A stretch of DNA of 39,877 nt, from positions 36,766-76,642 of the forward strand of contig NW_003109080.1 in the NCBI RefSeq assembly GCF_000003605.2, read 5' to 3'. Made by a program: the position numbers and the translations under genes. The notes under the pieces were generated by a model. The model worked only from the letters and a program-made list of their open reading frames with translations. It did no database searches and was not told where the DNA came from. This document shows, piece after piece, positions 1 to 9,774 of this stretch. Within the stretch, counting starts at the first letter, position 1. Each line of letters opens with the position of its first letter. This stretch comes from Saccoglossus kowalevskii (Eukaryota > Hemichordata > Enteropneusta > Harrimaniidae).

Positions 1-319
1 ACTTCAGCATGTAGGATGATACTATAGTTGGTAGAAGCACATGTAGTTGGCCATGGGGTTTCCAACTCAAAGTATCAGGAACTGGCAACAAATTGCCAAA
101 ATAATAAACTTAATTAACAAATAGCAAAATATACACTCACACAATTCAGGTTAAATTAAGTTACCGAGAAATGATCCTGTGACAATAACTTTTGTTGGGT
201 GTCATATTAAAATTTTACATGTTAAACATTTTAATTTAAAAAATTAAATATAAATAATAAAAAATCATGATAGTTATTGTACTCTTGGCATTCATTCATT
301 GATTTTTCTTTATTTACAG
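1..319 (+). other. Intron or upstream flank of the zinc-finger gene
   Basis: No coding sequence is visible in this AT-rich stretch. It ends in a pyrimidine-rich tract followed by TTTACAG at 313-319, a good splice acceptor. I therefore read it as the 3' part of an intron on the plus strand, with upstream exon(s) outside the window. A promoter here cannot be excluded. Confidence 0.5.
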
Positions 320-354
320 AATACATACAGACTGCTGAGAAATAAAGAACACAG

Positions 355-393
355 ATGAGAAACATGTCTTACCTGATTGGGACTGTTGACTGA
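355..393 (+). other. Short upstream ORF in the zinc-finger 5' leader
   Basis: Twelve codons (MRNMSYLIGTVD) plus TGA, out of frame with the main start, beginning 35 bases into the exon that follows the acceptor at 318-319. It holds two ATGs (355 and 364). uORFs of this kind often reduce initiation at the main ATG; an effect here is inference only. Confidence 0.35.
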
Positions 394-482
394 AAGCTCT
401 AATAAAGAATGCAGTGTCACCGTACTCTTACTTCCAGTCAAGTCAGATCTGTGAGCGAGGAACTATTCATTGCAATATTACA

Positions 483-3400
483 ATGGAAGAAGTGTTCTGT
501 GTTGAAGATGAGGTGAAGAAGGCATCGTCTATGTCTAAACACCTCTGGCGGAAAGAGGATTTACAACCTGATTTGCATGCAGCAGAGAAATCAGCCCAAT
601 GCTACAACCGTGATATGGCACAAGGTACTGTCGTGACTAGTAGGCTGCAGAGACACTGTCAGAGACTGCATACAAGCGTGCAACCTTGCGAGTGTGAACA
701 GTGTGATAAATCCTTTCTGGGTCTTGCTAAACACACACCGCATGCGTGTGCCAAGGCAAATGAGATAGTATACCAGTGCACACACTGTTCACAGTCGTTC
801 ACTATAGAATGTCGTTTAAAAAATCACGTATGTGTTCATGTTGCCAGTGACCATTGCAAGTTTACACCTACAGTACAGAGTACAAGCCAACATGAAATTT
901 TCTCAGATGATTTGCAAAACAACTTTCCCATGGAAACGTTGGTAAGCACCGAAGATGATCATGGAATGAAAACTTTGCAGTATGAAATACCTGGGAAAAG
1001 TGTTTTGCGTGAATTCCATTGTGAGGCACCTATGGAGGAAAGCCATAGCAATGTTACTGGTAATATGGAAGAGGGACAATCATCTCTTGAAAAATCATTA
1101 CAATGCAAAAACAAATTTTTACGTGAATCTCAATATGACATTCATGCAAATACAGTTCCACCTGCTGTTTTTTATGAAAAACACCCAGAACAAAAACATT
1201 CTAGAACAAGAGAAAAAGTCTTACAGTGCGGACAATGTGGTAAAAGATTTGCAAGTCAAAATCAACTGAAAGTACATATGCGTATTCACACTGGTGAAAA
1301 ACCATTCCAGTGTGAAGTTTGCAAGAAGTGTTTTGCCTACTCTAACGTTCTGAAAATACACATGGGTACACACTCACGAATAAGGCCGCACCAGTGTGGC
1401 ATGTGTGGAAAAAGCTATGTTGTACCAAGTCAACTGAAAACTCATATGAAGTCTCATATGAGGGAAAAACAATACCAATGTAGGCAGTGTAAAAAGCTTT
1501 TTCCTTTATTAAGTCAATTAAATTTACACAAGAAAACACATACTAAAGAGAGTGTATTTCATTGCAAACAATGCCAGAAAAGCTTTTCTCAGCGGCGACG
1601 ACTTGAAGCACACATGAAAGTTCACAATGACGAGAAACCATATCAGTGTGACCACTGCGAGAAGAGGTATGCGCAGCAAACTCAGTTGAAAGTGCACATG
1701 AGAACTCATACCGGTGAAAAACCATTCCAGTGTGAAATATGCAGGAAGAGCTTTGCCTATTCACACGTATGGAAGATACATATGGGCACACATACACAGG
1801 AGAGACCACATCAGTGTGTACTGTGTGGAAAAAGTTATGTACTTCCAAGTCAGCTTCGTGCTCATATCAAGACTCACACTGGGGAAAAACCACACCAATG
1901 TAGACAATGTGGAAAACGTTTTTTATTACCAAGTCAGTTGAATACACACATGAAAATGCATGAGAAATCTTTATTTCAATGTGCGCAGTGTCATGAAAGC
2001 TTTACTTCTCAAAACCGTCTTGAAGGACATGCTAAGATGCATTTGGAAAATCCTATTGAAATTCTCAGTACATGTATGGTCACTGAAGAGGCCCCTCTAA
2101 ATGAAACATTACATGGTGAACAGCTTGGTGATATATGGCCCCATAATCAGACACATACGGTGCAAAACAATAATACCAACAAACCATTGAATCATGAACA
2201 ACCTAGGGACAGATTTCATCGTGAACCGTTCCTTGGGATGTTTTTTAAGAAAGCACGTATGAGGACAGAAGAAAAAATGGTTCAGTGTGGTCAATGTGAA
2301 AAACGATTCGCACATCGAAATCAACTGAAAGTGCATATGAGAATCCACACCGGTGAGAAACCATTTCAGTGTGAATTGTGCAAGAAGCGGTTTGCCTATT
2401 CAAATGTTTTAAAAATACACATGGGTACGCATGCACCTGAAAGACCACATTGCTGTGTACTGTGTGGGAAAAGTTATGTACTACCAAGTCAACTGAAAGT
2501 ACACATGAAGGCACATGAGAAGGAAAAACAACATCAATGTGAACAGTGTCAGAAGTGTTTTTCATTACTAAGTCATTTAAATGCACACAAGAAGACGCAT
2601 ATTAAAGAGAATGTTTTTCAATGTGGTCAATGCCAGGAAAGCTTTCCTCGGCGCAGACAACTTCAGTCACATGCTAAATTGCATGCAGGGGAGAAACCGT
2701 TTAAATGTGACCACTGCGAAAAGAGATATGCTGATAAACCTCAGCTGAAAGTACATTTGAGAACTCATACCGGCGAAAAACCATTCCAGTGTGAAATATG
2801 CAGGAAGAGCTTTGCCTATTCACACGTATGGAAGATACATATGGGCACACATACACAGGAGAGACCACATCAGTGTGTACTGTGTGGAAAAAGTTATGTA
2901 ATTCCAAGTCAACTCAGTGCTCATATCAAGACTCACACTGGGGAAAAACCACACCAATGTGAGCATTGTGGAAAACGGTTTGTGTTACCAAGTCAACTCA
3001 GCGCTCACTTGAAGACGCATACAAGTGAAAAAACATTCCGATGTGACCAATGTGGCAAGTGTTTTGGGATACAAGGTCGGCTGAACGCACACATGAAAAC
3101 TCACGGCAACATTATTCAATCGCATGGGGCACAGTGTCCTGAAAATTGTTCTCAGAACACTGGTCTTGAATCGCATATGAAAACACTTTCAACTAGTACT
3201 GCAGGAAGGCCTCAGAACAAACAATTACTGTGTGGACAGTGTAAGGAAAGATTTCCAGATGAACTTCTTATGAGAGTGCACATGGACACCCACCACAGTA
3301 ATGTCACTCAAGAGAATAGTCTGGAAAAACAATGGCAGTGTGAAAAGTGTGGTGATCAATTTCCCAATGAAATTCATTATTTAGCTCACAGAGAATCTCT

Positions 3401-5768
3401 AAACTGTACTAATAATGCAAACATAGTTGCAAAAGAGTGTACATTTCAATGTGCACACTGCCAGAAGATTTTCTCCCAAAAGAGCCAACTTGAAGCACAT
3501 GCAAAAGTACACAAAGAAAATAAACCATTTCAATGTGATCACTGCGAGAAGAGATATGGCCAACAAACTCAGTTGAAAGTGCATTTGAGAACCCATACTG
3601 GTGAAAAACCATTTCAATGTGAGCTATGCAAGAAGAGTTTTGCTTATTCACATGTATTGAAAATACACATGGGTACACATACTGAAGAGAAACAGCATAA
3701 GTGTGTACTGTGTGCAAAAAGTTATGTACTACCAAGTCAACTCACCGCTCACATGAAGACGCATACAGGTGAAAAACCTCACCAATGTACTCAATGTGGG
3801 AAAAGTTTTGTGTTACCAAGTCAACTAAATACACACATGAAAATGCATAGTAACAAGGTCAAATATCAATGTCCAGAGTGTCCAGAGAGTTTTTCCGATG
3901 AAAGCCTACTTAAAATACATGGTAAAATGCATGTGAAATATAATTTTGATGTGCGTTTGACAACAGATCCTTCTTATGCTGGAGATAGTTCTCAAGAAAA
4001 GGCATTACAATGGGAGGAAAGATTTTCAAATAATGTTCATCCGAGCGGTCATGTGGAAACACACCAGCGCAGTAAAGATACACAAGAGAATCTACAAGGA
4101 ATAAAATTAGGATGTGAACAGTGTGGTGAACAGTTGTCACATGAAACGTATTATCATGCTCATATAGAAACTGGTTACTGTACTGGTACTGCAACGAGGT
4201 CTGTGGAAAACAGTCCTTTTCATAATACACAATACCAGAATAGTGTTTCACAACTTGAACAAGAAATACCTGCTCAATTGCAAACAAAGAGAAAACCATT
4301 TAAATGTGACCATTGTGAGAAGAAATATTGCGACCAAGCTCAGCTGAAAGTGCATTTGAGAACTCATACCGGTGAAAAACCATTTCAGTGTGAAATATGC
4401 AGGAAGAGCTTTGCCTATTCAAGTGTTCTGAGGATACACATGGGTACACACATAGAAAAAAGACCACATCAGTGTGTACTGTGCGAAAAAAGTTATATGC
4501 TACCAAGTCAACTCAGTGCTCATATCAAGACTCACACAGGTGAAAAACCGCACCAATGTTTGCAATGCGGAAAGAATTTCATCTCAGTAAGTCAGCTGAA
4601 GATGCACATGAAAAAGCATTCTACAGAACATAGCTCTCAGTGTGCCCTATGTGGAGAAAGTTTTTCCCACAAGAGCAAACTTGACGCGCATATTAATAAA
4701 TTTCATGCCGATGAAAAACCGTTTAAGTGTTCATACTGTCTGAAGGGGTTTGAGTACAAATCTGAATTAACAAGACATATGAGAACACATACGGGTGAAA
4801 AACCATACCAGTGTGGGGTATGCCAGAAAAGTTTTTCTTATTCCAATGTGCTGAAAATACACATGGGTACACACACCCAGGAGAGGCCACATCAATGCGA
4901 ACATTGTGGAAAAAGCTTTGTACAACCAAGTCAACTAAAAACACACATGAAAACACATACTAGAGAAAAAATACATTTTATAAATCAGAAAATATTTGAC
5001 CAACAATGTAAAATTAGTGAGCACGTTAACACACACACTGGTGAGAAACCATTTAAATGTGAGCTCTGCGAAAAGCGATACTCCCAGCAAAATCAACTAA
5101 ATGTGCACATGAGAAGCCATACGGGTGAAAAACGATATCAATGTGAAATATGCAATAAGAGTTTTGCTTATTCACACGTATTGAAAATACACATGGGTAC
5201 ACATACTGAAGAGAAACAGCATAAGTGTGTACTGTGTGCAGAAAGTTATTCACTACCAAGTCAGCTCAGTGCTCACATCAGGACTCACACTGGTGAAAAA
5301 GGACATCAATGTAGACAATGTGGGAAGTGTTTTCTGGTTCTAAGTAAGCTGAATGCACACATGAAAACGCATACAAGTGGAAATCCGAAGAATGTGTACC
5401 AGTGTCGTAACTGTGGTAAAAACTTCAGAATAAAAGGAGATCTCTTGTCACATTCCTGTGTAGATATTAGTAGTATGATTTACCAGTGTGAATATTGTGC
5501 ACAGTCTTTTACACAGCTACCTCATCTAAGAGAACATCTATGTGTAAAGTATAATGCTGACAAACCACATACGTTCCTCGATGAAACGTGTATTCGTACT
5601 TGGACTGTAGGTGTGGAGGGAAACAGAAGTAGCAAGAAATACGCAAGCAAACCAGGGATACATTTGCAACCAGGTGCTGAAGACAGCCTTATGGATGTTG
5701 TGGAAATACAGAAAGGAGTGCTTGATGGCAGTGGTGTTGAATTATTTAGGTTATCATGCGCGTACTAA
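483..5768 (+). CDS. Giant poly-C2H2 zinc-finger protein (terminal exon)
   Basis: Probable nuclear DNA-binding protein of 1761 aa in one exon. I start it at ATG 483 because an in-frame TGA lies at 387-389 in the same exon and the ATG has A at -3 and G at +4. About 39 canonical CxxC-x12-HxxxH fingers form four blocks (1221-2042, 2280-3104, 3444-3932, 4299-5372), mostly joined by TGEKP-type linkers. Several fingers between blocks have lost Cys or His residues. Two fingers near the N-terminus (about 687-840) and two at the C-terminus (about 5398-5545) end in H-x-C. A module of fingers containing RYxQQxQL, SFAYSxV and SYVLPSQL recurs; the FAYS finger occurs eight times. No KRAB, SCAN, BTB or ZAD domain is seen, though one could lie on an upstream exon. 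Lineage-expanded genes of this kind often bind repeats; the target here is unknown. Confidence 0.9.
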   Translation: MEEVFCVEDEVKKASSMSKHLWRKEDLQPDLHAAEKSAQCYNRDMAQGTVVTSRLQRHCQRLHTSVQPCECEQCDKSFLGLAKHTPHACAKANEIVYQCTHCSQSFTIECRLKNHVCVHVASDHCKFTPTVQSTSQHEIFSDDLQNNFPMETLVSTEDDHGMKTLQYEIPGKSVLREFHCEAPMEESHSNVTGNMEEGQSSLEKSLQCKNKFLRESQYDIHANTVPPAVFYEKHPEQKHSRTREKVLQCGQCGKRFASQNQLKVHMRIHTGEKPFQCEVCKKCFAYSNVLKIHMGTHSRIRPHQCGMCGKSYVVPSQLKTHMKSHMREKQYQCRQCKKLFPLLSQLNLHKKTHTKESVFHCKQCQKSFSQRRRLEAHMKVHNDEKPYQCDHCEKRYAQQTQLKVHMRTHTGEKPFQCEICRKSFAYSHVWKIHMGTHTQERPHQCVLCGKSYVLPSQLRAHIKTHTGEKPHQCRQCGKRFLLPSQLNTHMKMHEKSLFQCAQCHESFTSQNRLEGHAKMHLENPIEILSTCMVTEEAPLNETLHGEQLGDIWPHNQTHTVQNNNTNKPLNHEQPRDRFHREPFLGMFFKKARMRTEEKMVQCGQCEKRFAHRNQLKVHMRIHTGEKPFQCELCKKRFAYSNVLKIHMGTHAPERPHCCVLCGKSYVLPSQLKVHMKAHEKEKQHQCEQCQKCFSLLSHLNAHKKTHIKENVFQCGQCQESFPRRRQLQSHAKLHAGEKPFKCDHCEKRYADKPQLKVHLRTHTGEKPFQCEICRKSFAYSHVWKIHMGTHTQERPHQCVLCGKSYVIPSQLSAHIKTHTGEKPHQCEHCGKRFVLPSQLSAHLKTHTSEKTFRCDQCGKCFGIQGRLNAHMKTHGNIIQSHGAQCPENCSQNTGLESHMKTLSTSTAGRPQNKQLLCGQCKERFPDELLMRVHMDTHHSNVTQENSLEKQWQCEKCGDQFPNEIHYLAHRESLNCTNNANIVAKECTFQCAHCQKIFSQKSQLEAHAKVHKENKPFQCDHCEKRYGQQTQLKVHLRTHTGEKPFQCELCKKSFAYSHVLKIHMGTHTEEKQHKCVLCAKSYVLPSQLTAHMKTHTGEKPHQCTQCGKSFVLPSQLNTHMKMHSNKVKYQCPECPESFSDESLLKIHGKMHVKYNFDVRLTTDPSYAGDSSQEKALQWEERFSNNVHPSGHVETHQRSKDTQENLQGIKLGCEQCGEQLSHETYYHAHIETGYCTGTATRSVENSPFHNTQYQNSVSQLEQEIPAQLQTKRKPFKCDHCEKKYCDQAQLKVHLRTHTGEKPFQCEICRKSFAYSSVLRIHMGTHIEKRPHQCVLCEKSYMLPSQLSAHIKTHTGEKPHQCLQCGKNFISVSQLKMHMKKHSTEHSSQCALCGESFSHKSKLDAHINKFHADEKPFKCSYCLKGFEYKSELTRHMRTHTGEKPYQCGVCQKSFSYSNVLKIHMGTHTQERPHQCEHCGKSFVQPSQLKTHMKTHTREKIHFINQKIFDQQCKISEHVNTHTGEKPFKCELCEKRYSQQNQLNVHMRSHTGEKRYQCEICNKSFAYSHVLKIHMGTHTEEKQHKCVLCAESYSLPSQLSAHIRTHTGEKGHQCRQCGKCFLVLSKLNAHMKTHTSGNPKNVYQCRNCGKNFRIKGDLLSHSCVDISSMIYQCEYCAQSFTQLPHLREHLCVKYNADKPHTFLDETCIRTWTVGVEGNRSSKKYASKPGIHLQPGAEDSLMDVVEIQKGVLDGSGVELFRLSCAY

Positions 5769-7120
5769 ATCTACAAGTTTCTGTTGTGTAGTTTCATGCC
5801 AAATAACAGAAATTTTAATCTTATATGAACAAAGTTGGCTACCGTACTTTGATGAGTCGAGTGATCCATCGCAGAGAATTGTCCGTGTTATCTTATTCCT
5901 TCAGGAGAAGTAGCAAAACCCGAGAGAATATCTGAGACAAGAAAACAAACACTGCGGGGAACAGGAGGTTGTCGAACAAACGTAGGAACGAACACGGCCT
6001 TCGCATCAAACCGAGATGCACCGTCCCCTTGACGTAAAGGGTGTCATTGATACTAGTAACTAAACCGTACTACTGTAAAATATTTTATTTTCACTTGGAA
6101 TTCATTTTCGCTGAAGGGTTGATTCAGTGGAAATAAAGTGCAGTGAATATACTTTTTTCCTATGTTCAACTCATCAAAAGTCAGTGAAAATAAACTCCAT
6201 ACAAAACACCCAAATTATATTTTATACTACTAGTATATGGAGCAAAACATTTAAACACCCTTTAGTGAAACTGTTAAAGAAAAATACCCCCTATTCTGAA
6301 TGTAATTGAATTCTTTGAAAAATTGATGTACTTATTCCAGGTTTTTGGGTGATAATCATGATATTGATGTATTTTTTATATGGAATACAAATTTTATTTT
6401 ATATCTATGATCTGCACAATTAATGACACCGGTTTTCGCAACTGGCTTCAATAGGATTGTGTATGTATGTCAAATGCATAGTTTTTTTACGCAAAGTTTG
6501 ACTGTGTGTGGTCGTGATGACCACTTTTATTTATCTAGAGTTGTTGAGAGATAGTTATCTTTTTCTATTTGAGAAATTTTGCCATAAGTCATGACCTACT
6601 TGTGATTTTTGATTTTATACAGTTTTTTTTATAATTTGACTCAGTACCATGTACTCCACATTTATTGCACTTTACTGTTTCTCACAGCTAAAATTGAAAA
6701 TCATTTTGTATCTGTCTTATATTTATAAAAAAAGTTTAATGTGGTTATTTTTTTTTTTGCTATCAATAACTTTTCTTGCTACAGTCTTTCATGTATTAGT
6801 TTTCTTGACAGTTTTAACAAATGTAAATACTTAATACATGTTTGAATCATTTGAAAGTTGTATACTGAAAATAATGATGTTCAATTTAACAACTTTTAAA
6901 TATGTAACAATTTAGTCTAAAGTTCAGTTATTTGGAATTTTATCTGATGAAAAATATGCAACTTGACAACTGAGTGCTTCTCAAAAAACAAAATTAATCA
7001 TGTACCCAGAACTGCCACCTACCGTACATGTAGTACCCTCAGGACAGATCAACAGACGTATTTATGTTTATTTTTGATGTAACATGCTTACATACTGTAC
7101 TATACCATCTGACTTGTCTG
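5769..7120. other. 3' flank of the zinc-finger gene
   Basis: The stretch after the stop probably holds the 3' UTR. The first AATAAA hexamers I find are at 6132-6137 and 6189-6194, both inside a MITE copy. The rest (about 6300-7120) is AT-rich with no coding signal that I recognise. Confidence 0.4.
6071..6290 (+). mobile_element. MITE, TACTGTA family (copy a)
   Basis: Shares the terminal sequence TACTGTAAAATA, then TTTATTTTCACTTGGAATTC, and the internal block CAGTGAATATAC with copies at 10129, 10471 and 22301. The right end is degenerate and carries a local insertion. Other copies end in an inverted TACAGTA, fitting a short terminal inverted repeat with TA target duplication (mariner-like). 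Confidence 0.6.
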
Positions 7121-7520
7121 TTACTGTCACCACTATAATGTTCCGAACACCAAAACAGCAACATTGCCAGCGAAGTTGTTGACTGGTTTGCTAAGTGCGC
7201 CTGGAGATTGTTACGCGATTAGAACAAGTTGGGTTAATTCAACCTCAACAGGAGATGTCAAACTAATAATGGGGTACATTGAATATAAATAGAAGGTCAC
7301 AACCCAATTGCTTTTCAATTTATTTCATTCAAGCATGTATATGTCTGGTGCATGTCATAACACTCATATTTGAGTGCATTTATCCGAACGACCAACGCTC
7401 ATGAAAGTGGTTTAAACTAACCAGTTCTAATCATGTAACGTTCTTGAGAAGGTCATAACAAACCAGTCAGCGACTTAGCTGGCAATGTTGGTGTTTGAAA
7501 CAAAATGGCGATGACAGTAA
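7121..7520. mobile_element. Foldback (long inverted repeat) element
   Basis: The left arm from 7121 (TTACTGTCACCACTATAATG) pairs with the reverse complement of the right arm ending at 7520. Arms of about 130 bp share blocks such as GAACACC, CATTGCCAGC, GACTGGTTTG and GATTAGAAC, surrounding a unique core of about 130 bp. The arms are imperfect, so the element is not recent. No coding capacity is seen, and no clear target-site duplication. Confidence 0.7.
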
Positions 7521-7561
7521 AAATGTCACTAGAAGCTATCATCCTAATAACATTCTGTAGT

Positions 7562-7640
7562 ATGTTAGACGGCGATGGTTACCATGACTACACATGACAA
7601 TAGGATGCGAGTCCCGTATAAACAAAGATGGTGACTTTGA
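7562..7640. repeat. Decayed relative of the long TTAA MITE terminus
   Basis: The segment around TATAAACAAAGATGG followed by GACTTTGA resembles the reverse complement of the right part of the MITE at 10827-11097. It looks like an old fragment. Similarity is by eye only. Confidence 0.3.
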
Positions 7641-8608
7641 TTTTTGTGTAGATAACTGAGTACAAACATGACTCAATTTCACTGTATTATGATAGGAATG
7701 AGGAATAAATAAGGATGGGTTGTGGGTCTTGCACATGCATGGTGTGGCATACACTCCCTTTTAAAAAAATGTATCTGGTTTCTAGATGAAAATTTCAAGT
7801 AATAATAGGTGATTTCCATTTCACTGCCAGTTCTGGCATATTGTGTGAAAGACTCAGACCGAACGTCTGTTACAAAAATCAAGCAATTTGATTTGGAATT
7901 TCTTTTTTTCTAACACGATGTTGAAATTCCAATCTTTGAGAGGAGTGCTGGTATATTACAATGAGATATCCTTACTTCATCAGAACTCACCATCATCAAA
8001 TGTGTACAGCACATTATTGAGCGTAAAAATACCCCGAAAAATACTTTCACGTTTCAATGTTGAATCCCATGCGATGTTTGATGTCACTAACCTTTGTTTA
8101 TCCTGTTCTAAATTCGATTTCATGCATAATGCAGAATCTCATAGTGAATTTTCAAAAAATGTTTTGTCTTGTGTGGTTGTGGCAATTTTTAAGTGGAGAG
8201 GTTTGTAAACAATGACACAGTATTGAAGTATGAACAAATTCAGTCTACTGTCGATTGTCGAAACTCTATGGAAATGAACAATTTCTGTAAAACATATTTT
8301 CAGCATTTTTCAGATAAAGTTTTTTATATCAACATTACCACAGTTTGGAAACAACTTAAGCATTTTAATAGCTAATTCCTTTTTGTACTTTGTTAATAAA
8401 ATTAGTGAATTTAAAAAGTATGTCTATGTGCATTTCATCATTATTATTATGATATGAAGGTACGTGTACCATACGTATCTCAAACAAGTTTGTAATATGA
8501 AAATTTTCAGTGAATATTCAAATTGTAAACATGGCTATCCTATGTCTATGCTAGATTCAATTCAATACTCTTGTGGTATTCCGTTGCTTCCAATATTGCA
8601 CTGCACTA

Positions 8609-8630
8609 GGGCAATATCTAGATATTGCCC
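8609..8630. repeat. Perfect 22-bp palindrome
   Basis: GGGCAATATCT at 8609-8619 is followed directly by its exact reverse complement, with no spacer. It may be a dimeric protein-binding site or chance. Confidence 0.6.
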
Positions 8631-9660
8631 ACCTGCCAGACTTCTGGAGACTGTAAATATGGTATTTAGAAGTCACAGTACTTAGAAGGCCAAATCATCA
8701 CCAGCTTGTGGGTCTTGTCATATTCAAAGTGTGGTCATTAATATTCATACGCAGTGTATAACCTAATATGTAAATGAAAAGTGAAAAACATGATAGTGTG
8801 TTTCCATTTATTTCTACACATTGGTCAGACATGATGTAATTCTAGCAACGGGCAAGGGTAGGACAAAAATATAAAAAGTCAAAAAACACCGCGAGTCATG
8901 CGGCATATTTGAAACAGTTTTTTAAAGATAGTGGGGTGAGTGTGGGTTGGTACAAACAAAGGCAGCTAGATTAACTATTTAAGACAACTGAGAAACGTGG
9001 ATTTCCAATTGAAAAAGATGATTTTCATTGCGAGTTGGAAACATTGATGTTCGGTGCACTGTGACTGAGCAGGTCATGCAATATGCGCAATCGCACAAAC
9101 GATGAACGTGCAGTTGCTATCAATTCAAGATTCGGAAATTCCAGATGTTACTAAATGAATTGTAAGCCGGATAACATTTAAATATTAAACTTTATCCAAC
9201 GTTGTGCCTTCATGTCAACCAGTATATGAACTATTGTACCATACTCAACTTTACATAGACACTATTGTTTTGAAATTATCACACATGCCAGTGACAGTTT
9301 TAATCTCTCAGATTATCCATTTGTATGATGGATATTGTGGATATGTTCCTCTTGTTGAACTGGTTTTTGCAGGTTGATAAGCCAAAATTTTGTTACCCAC
9401 AATTCATTTCTGCTGTTATATGAACTTTAATATTGACCTTTCACATTTGACCTAGCCTGGTAGTTTCTGCCTTCCAAAACACTCCACTATAGTAACAACC
9501 AATATTCTGATAATATGCAACGTGAAATCTGAATGAATCATATTTATTCAACACAATTGTATCAAGATCCAATCTGAGAATGTATCATCAGTGGGTCTAG
9601 TAAATCGCTAATAATTTGACGACAATGATGGATGGACAAACTACAACATATACTACAACA

Positions 9661-9678
9661 TAAAGCGTATACGCTTTA
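9661..9678. repeat. Perfect 18-bp palindrome
   Basis: TAAAGCGTATACGCTTTA is its own reverse complement. It lies about 100 bp beyond the GST-A stop codon. Confidence 0.6.
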
Positions 9679-9774
9679 GCAAACTTTTGCTTTGTAGCGG
9701 AACAAGTTGTTTGGATTGACACCATATTGAGCTCCCATTCTTGATAAATTTATCTCCAAGACGTTCCAGTCATT

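Larger units (their letters stand above)
7641..9774. other. Spacer without recognisable genes
   Basis: AT-rich DNA between the foldback region and the 3' end of GST-A. Open frames here are short and show no family I recognise. Two perfect palindromes (8609-8630 and 9661-9678) are the only structured items. Confidence 0.5.

Noticed and set aside
414-482. Extending the zinc-finger protein upstream to a GTG at 414
   Set aside because: The ATG at 483 is the first in-frame ATG after an in-frame stop at 387-389 and has a strong context; GTG initiation would be exceptional in an animal gene.
1342-5259. Many minus-strand open frames of 60-130 codons across the zinc-finger exon
   Set aside because: They are antisense shadows of the repeated C2H2 codons and share the same repeated pattern, with no independent family resemblance.
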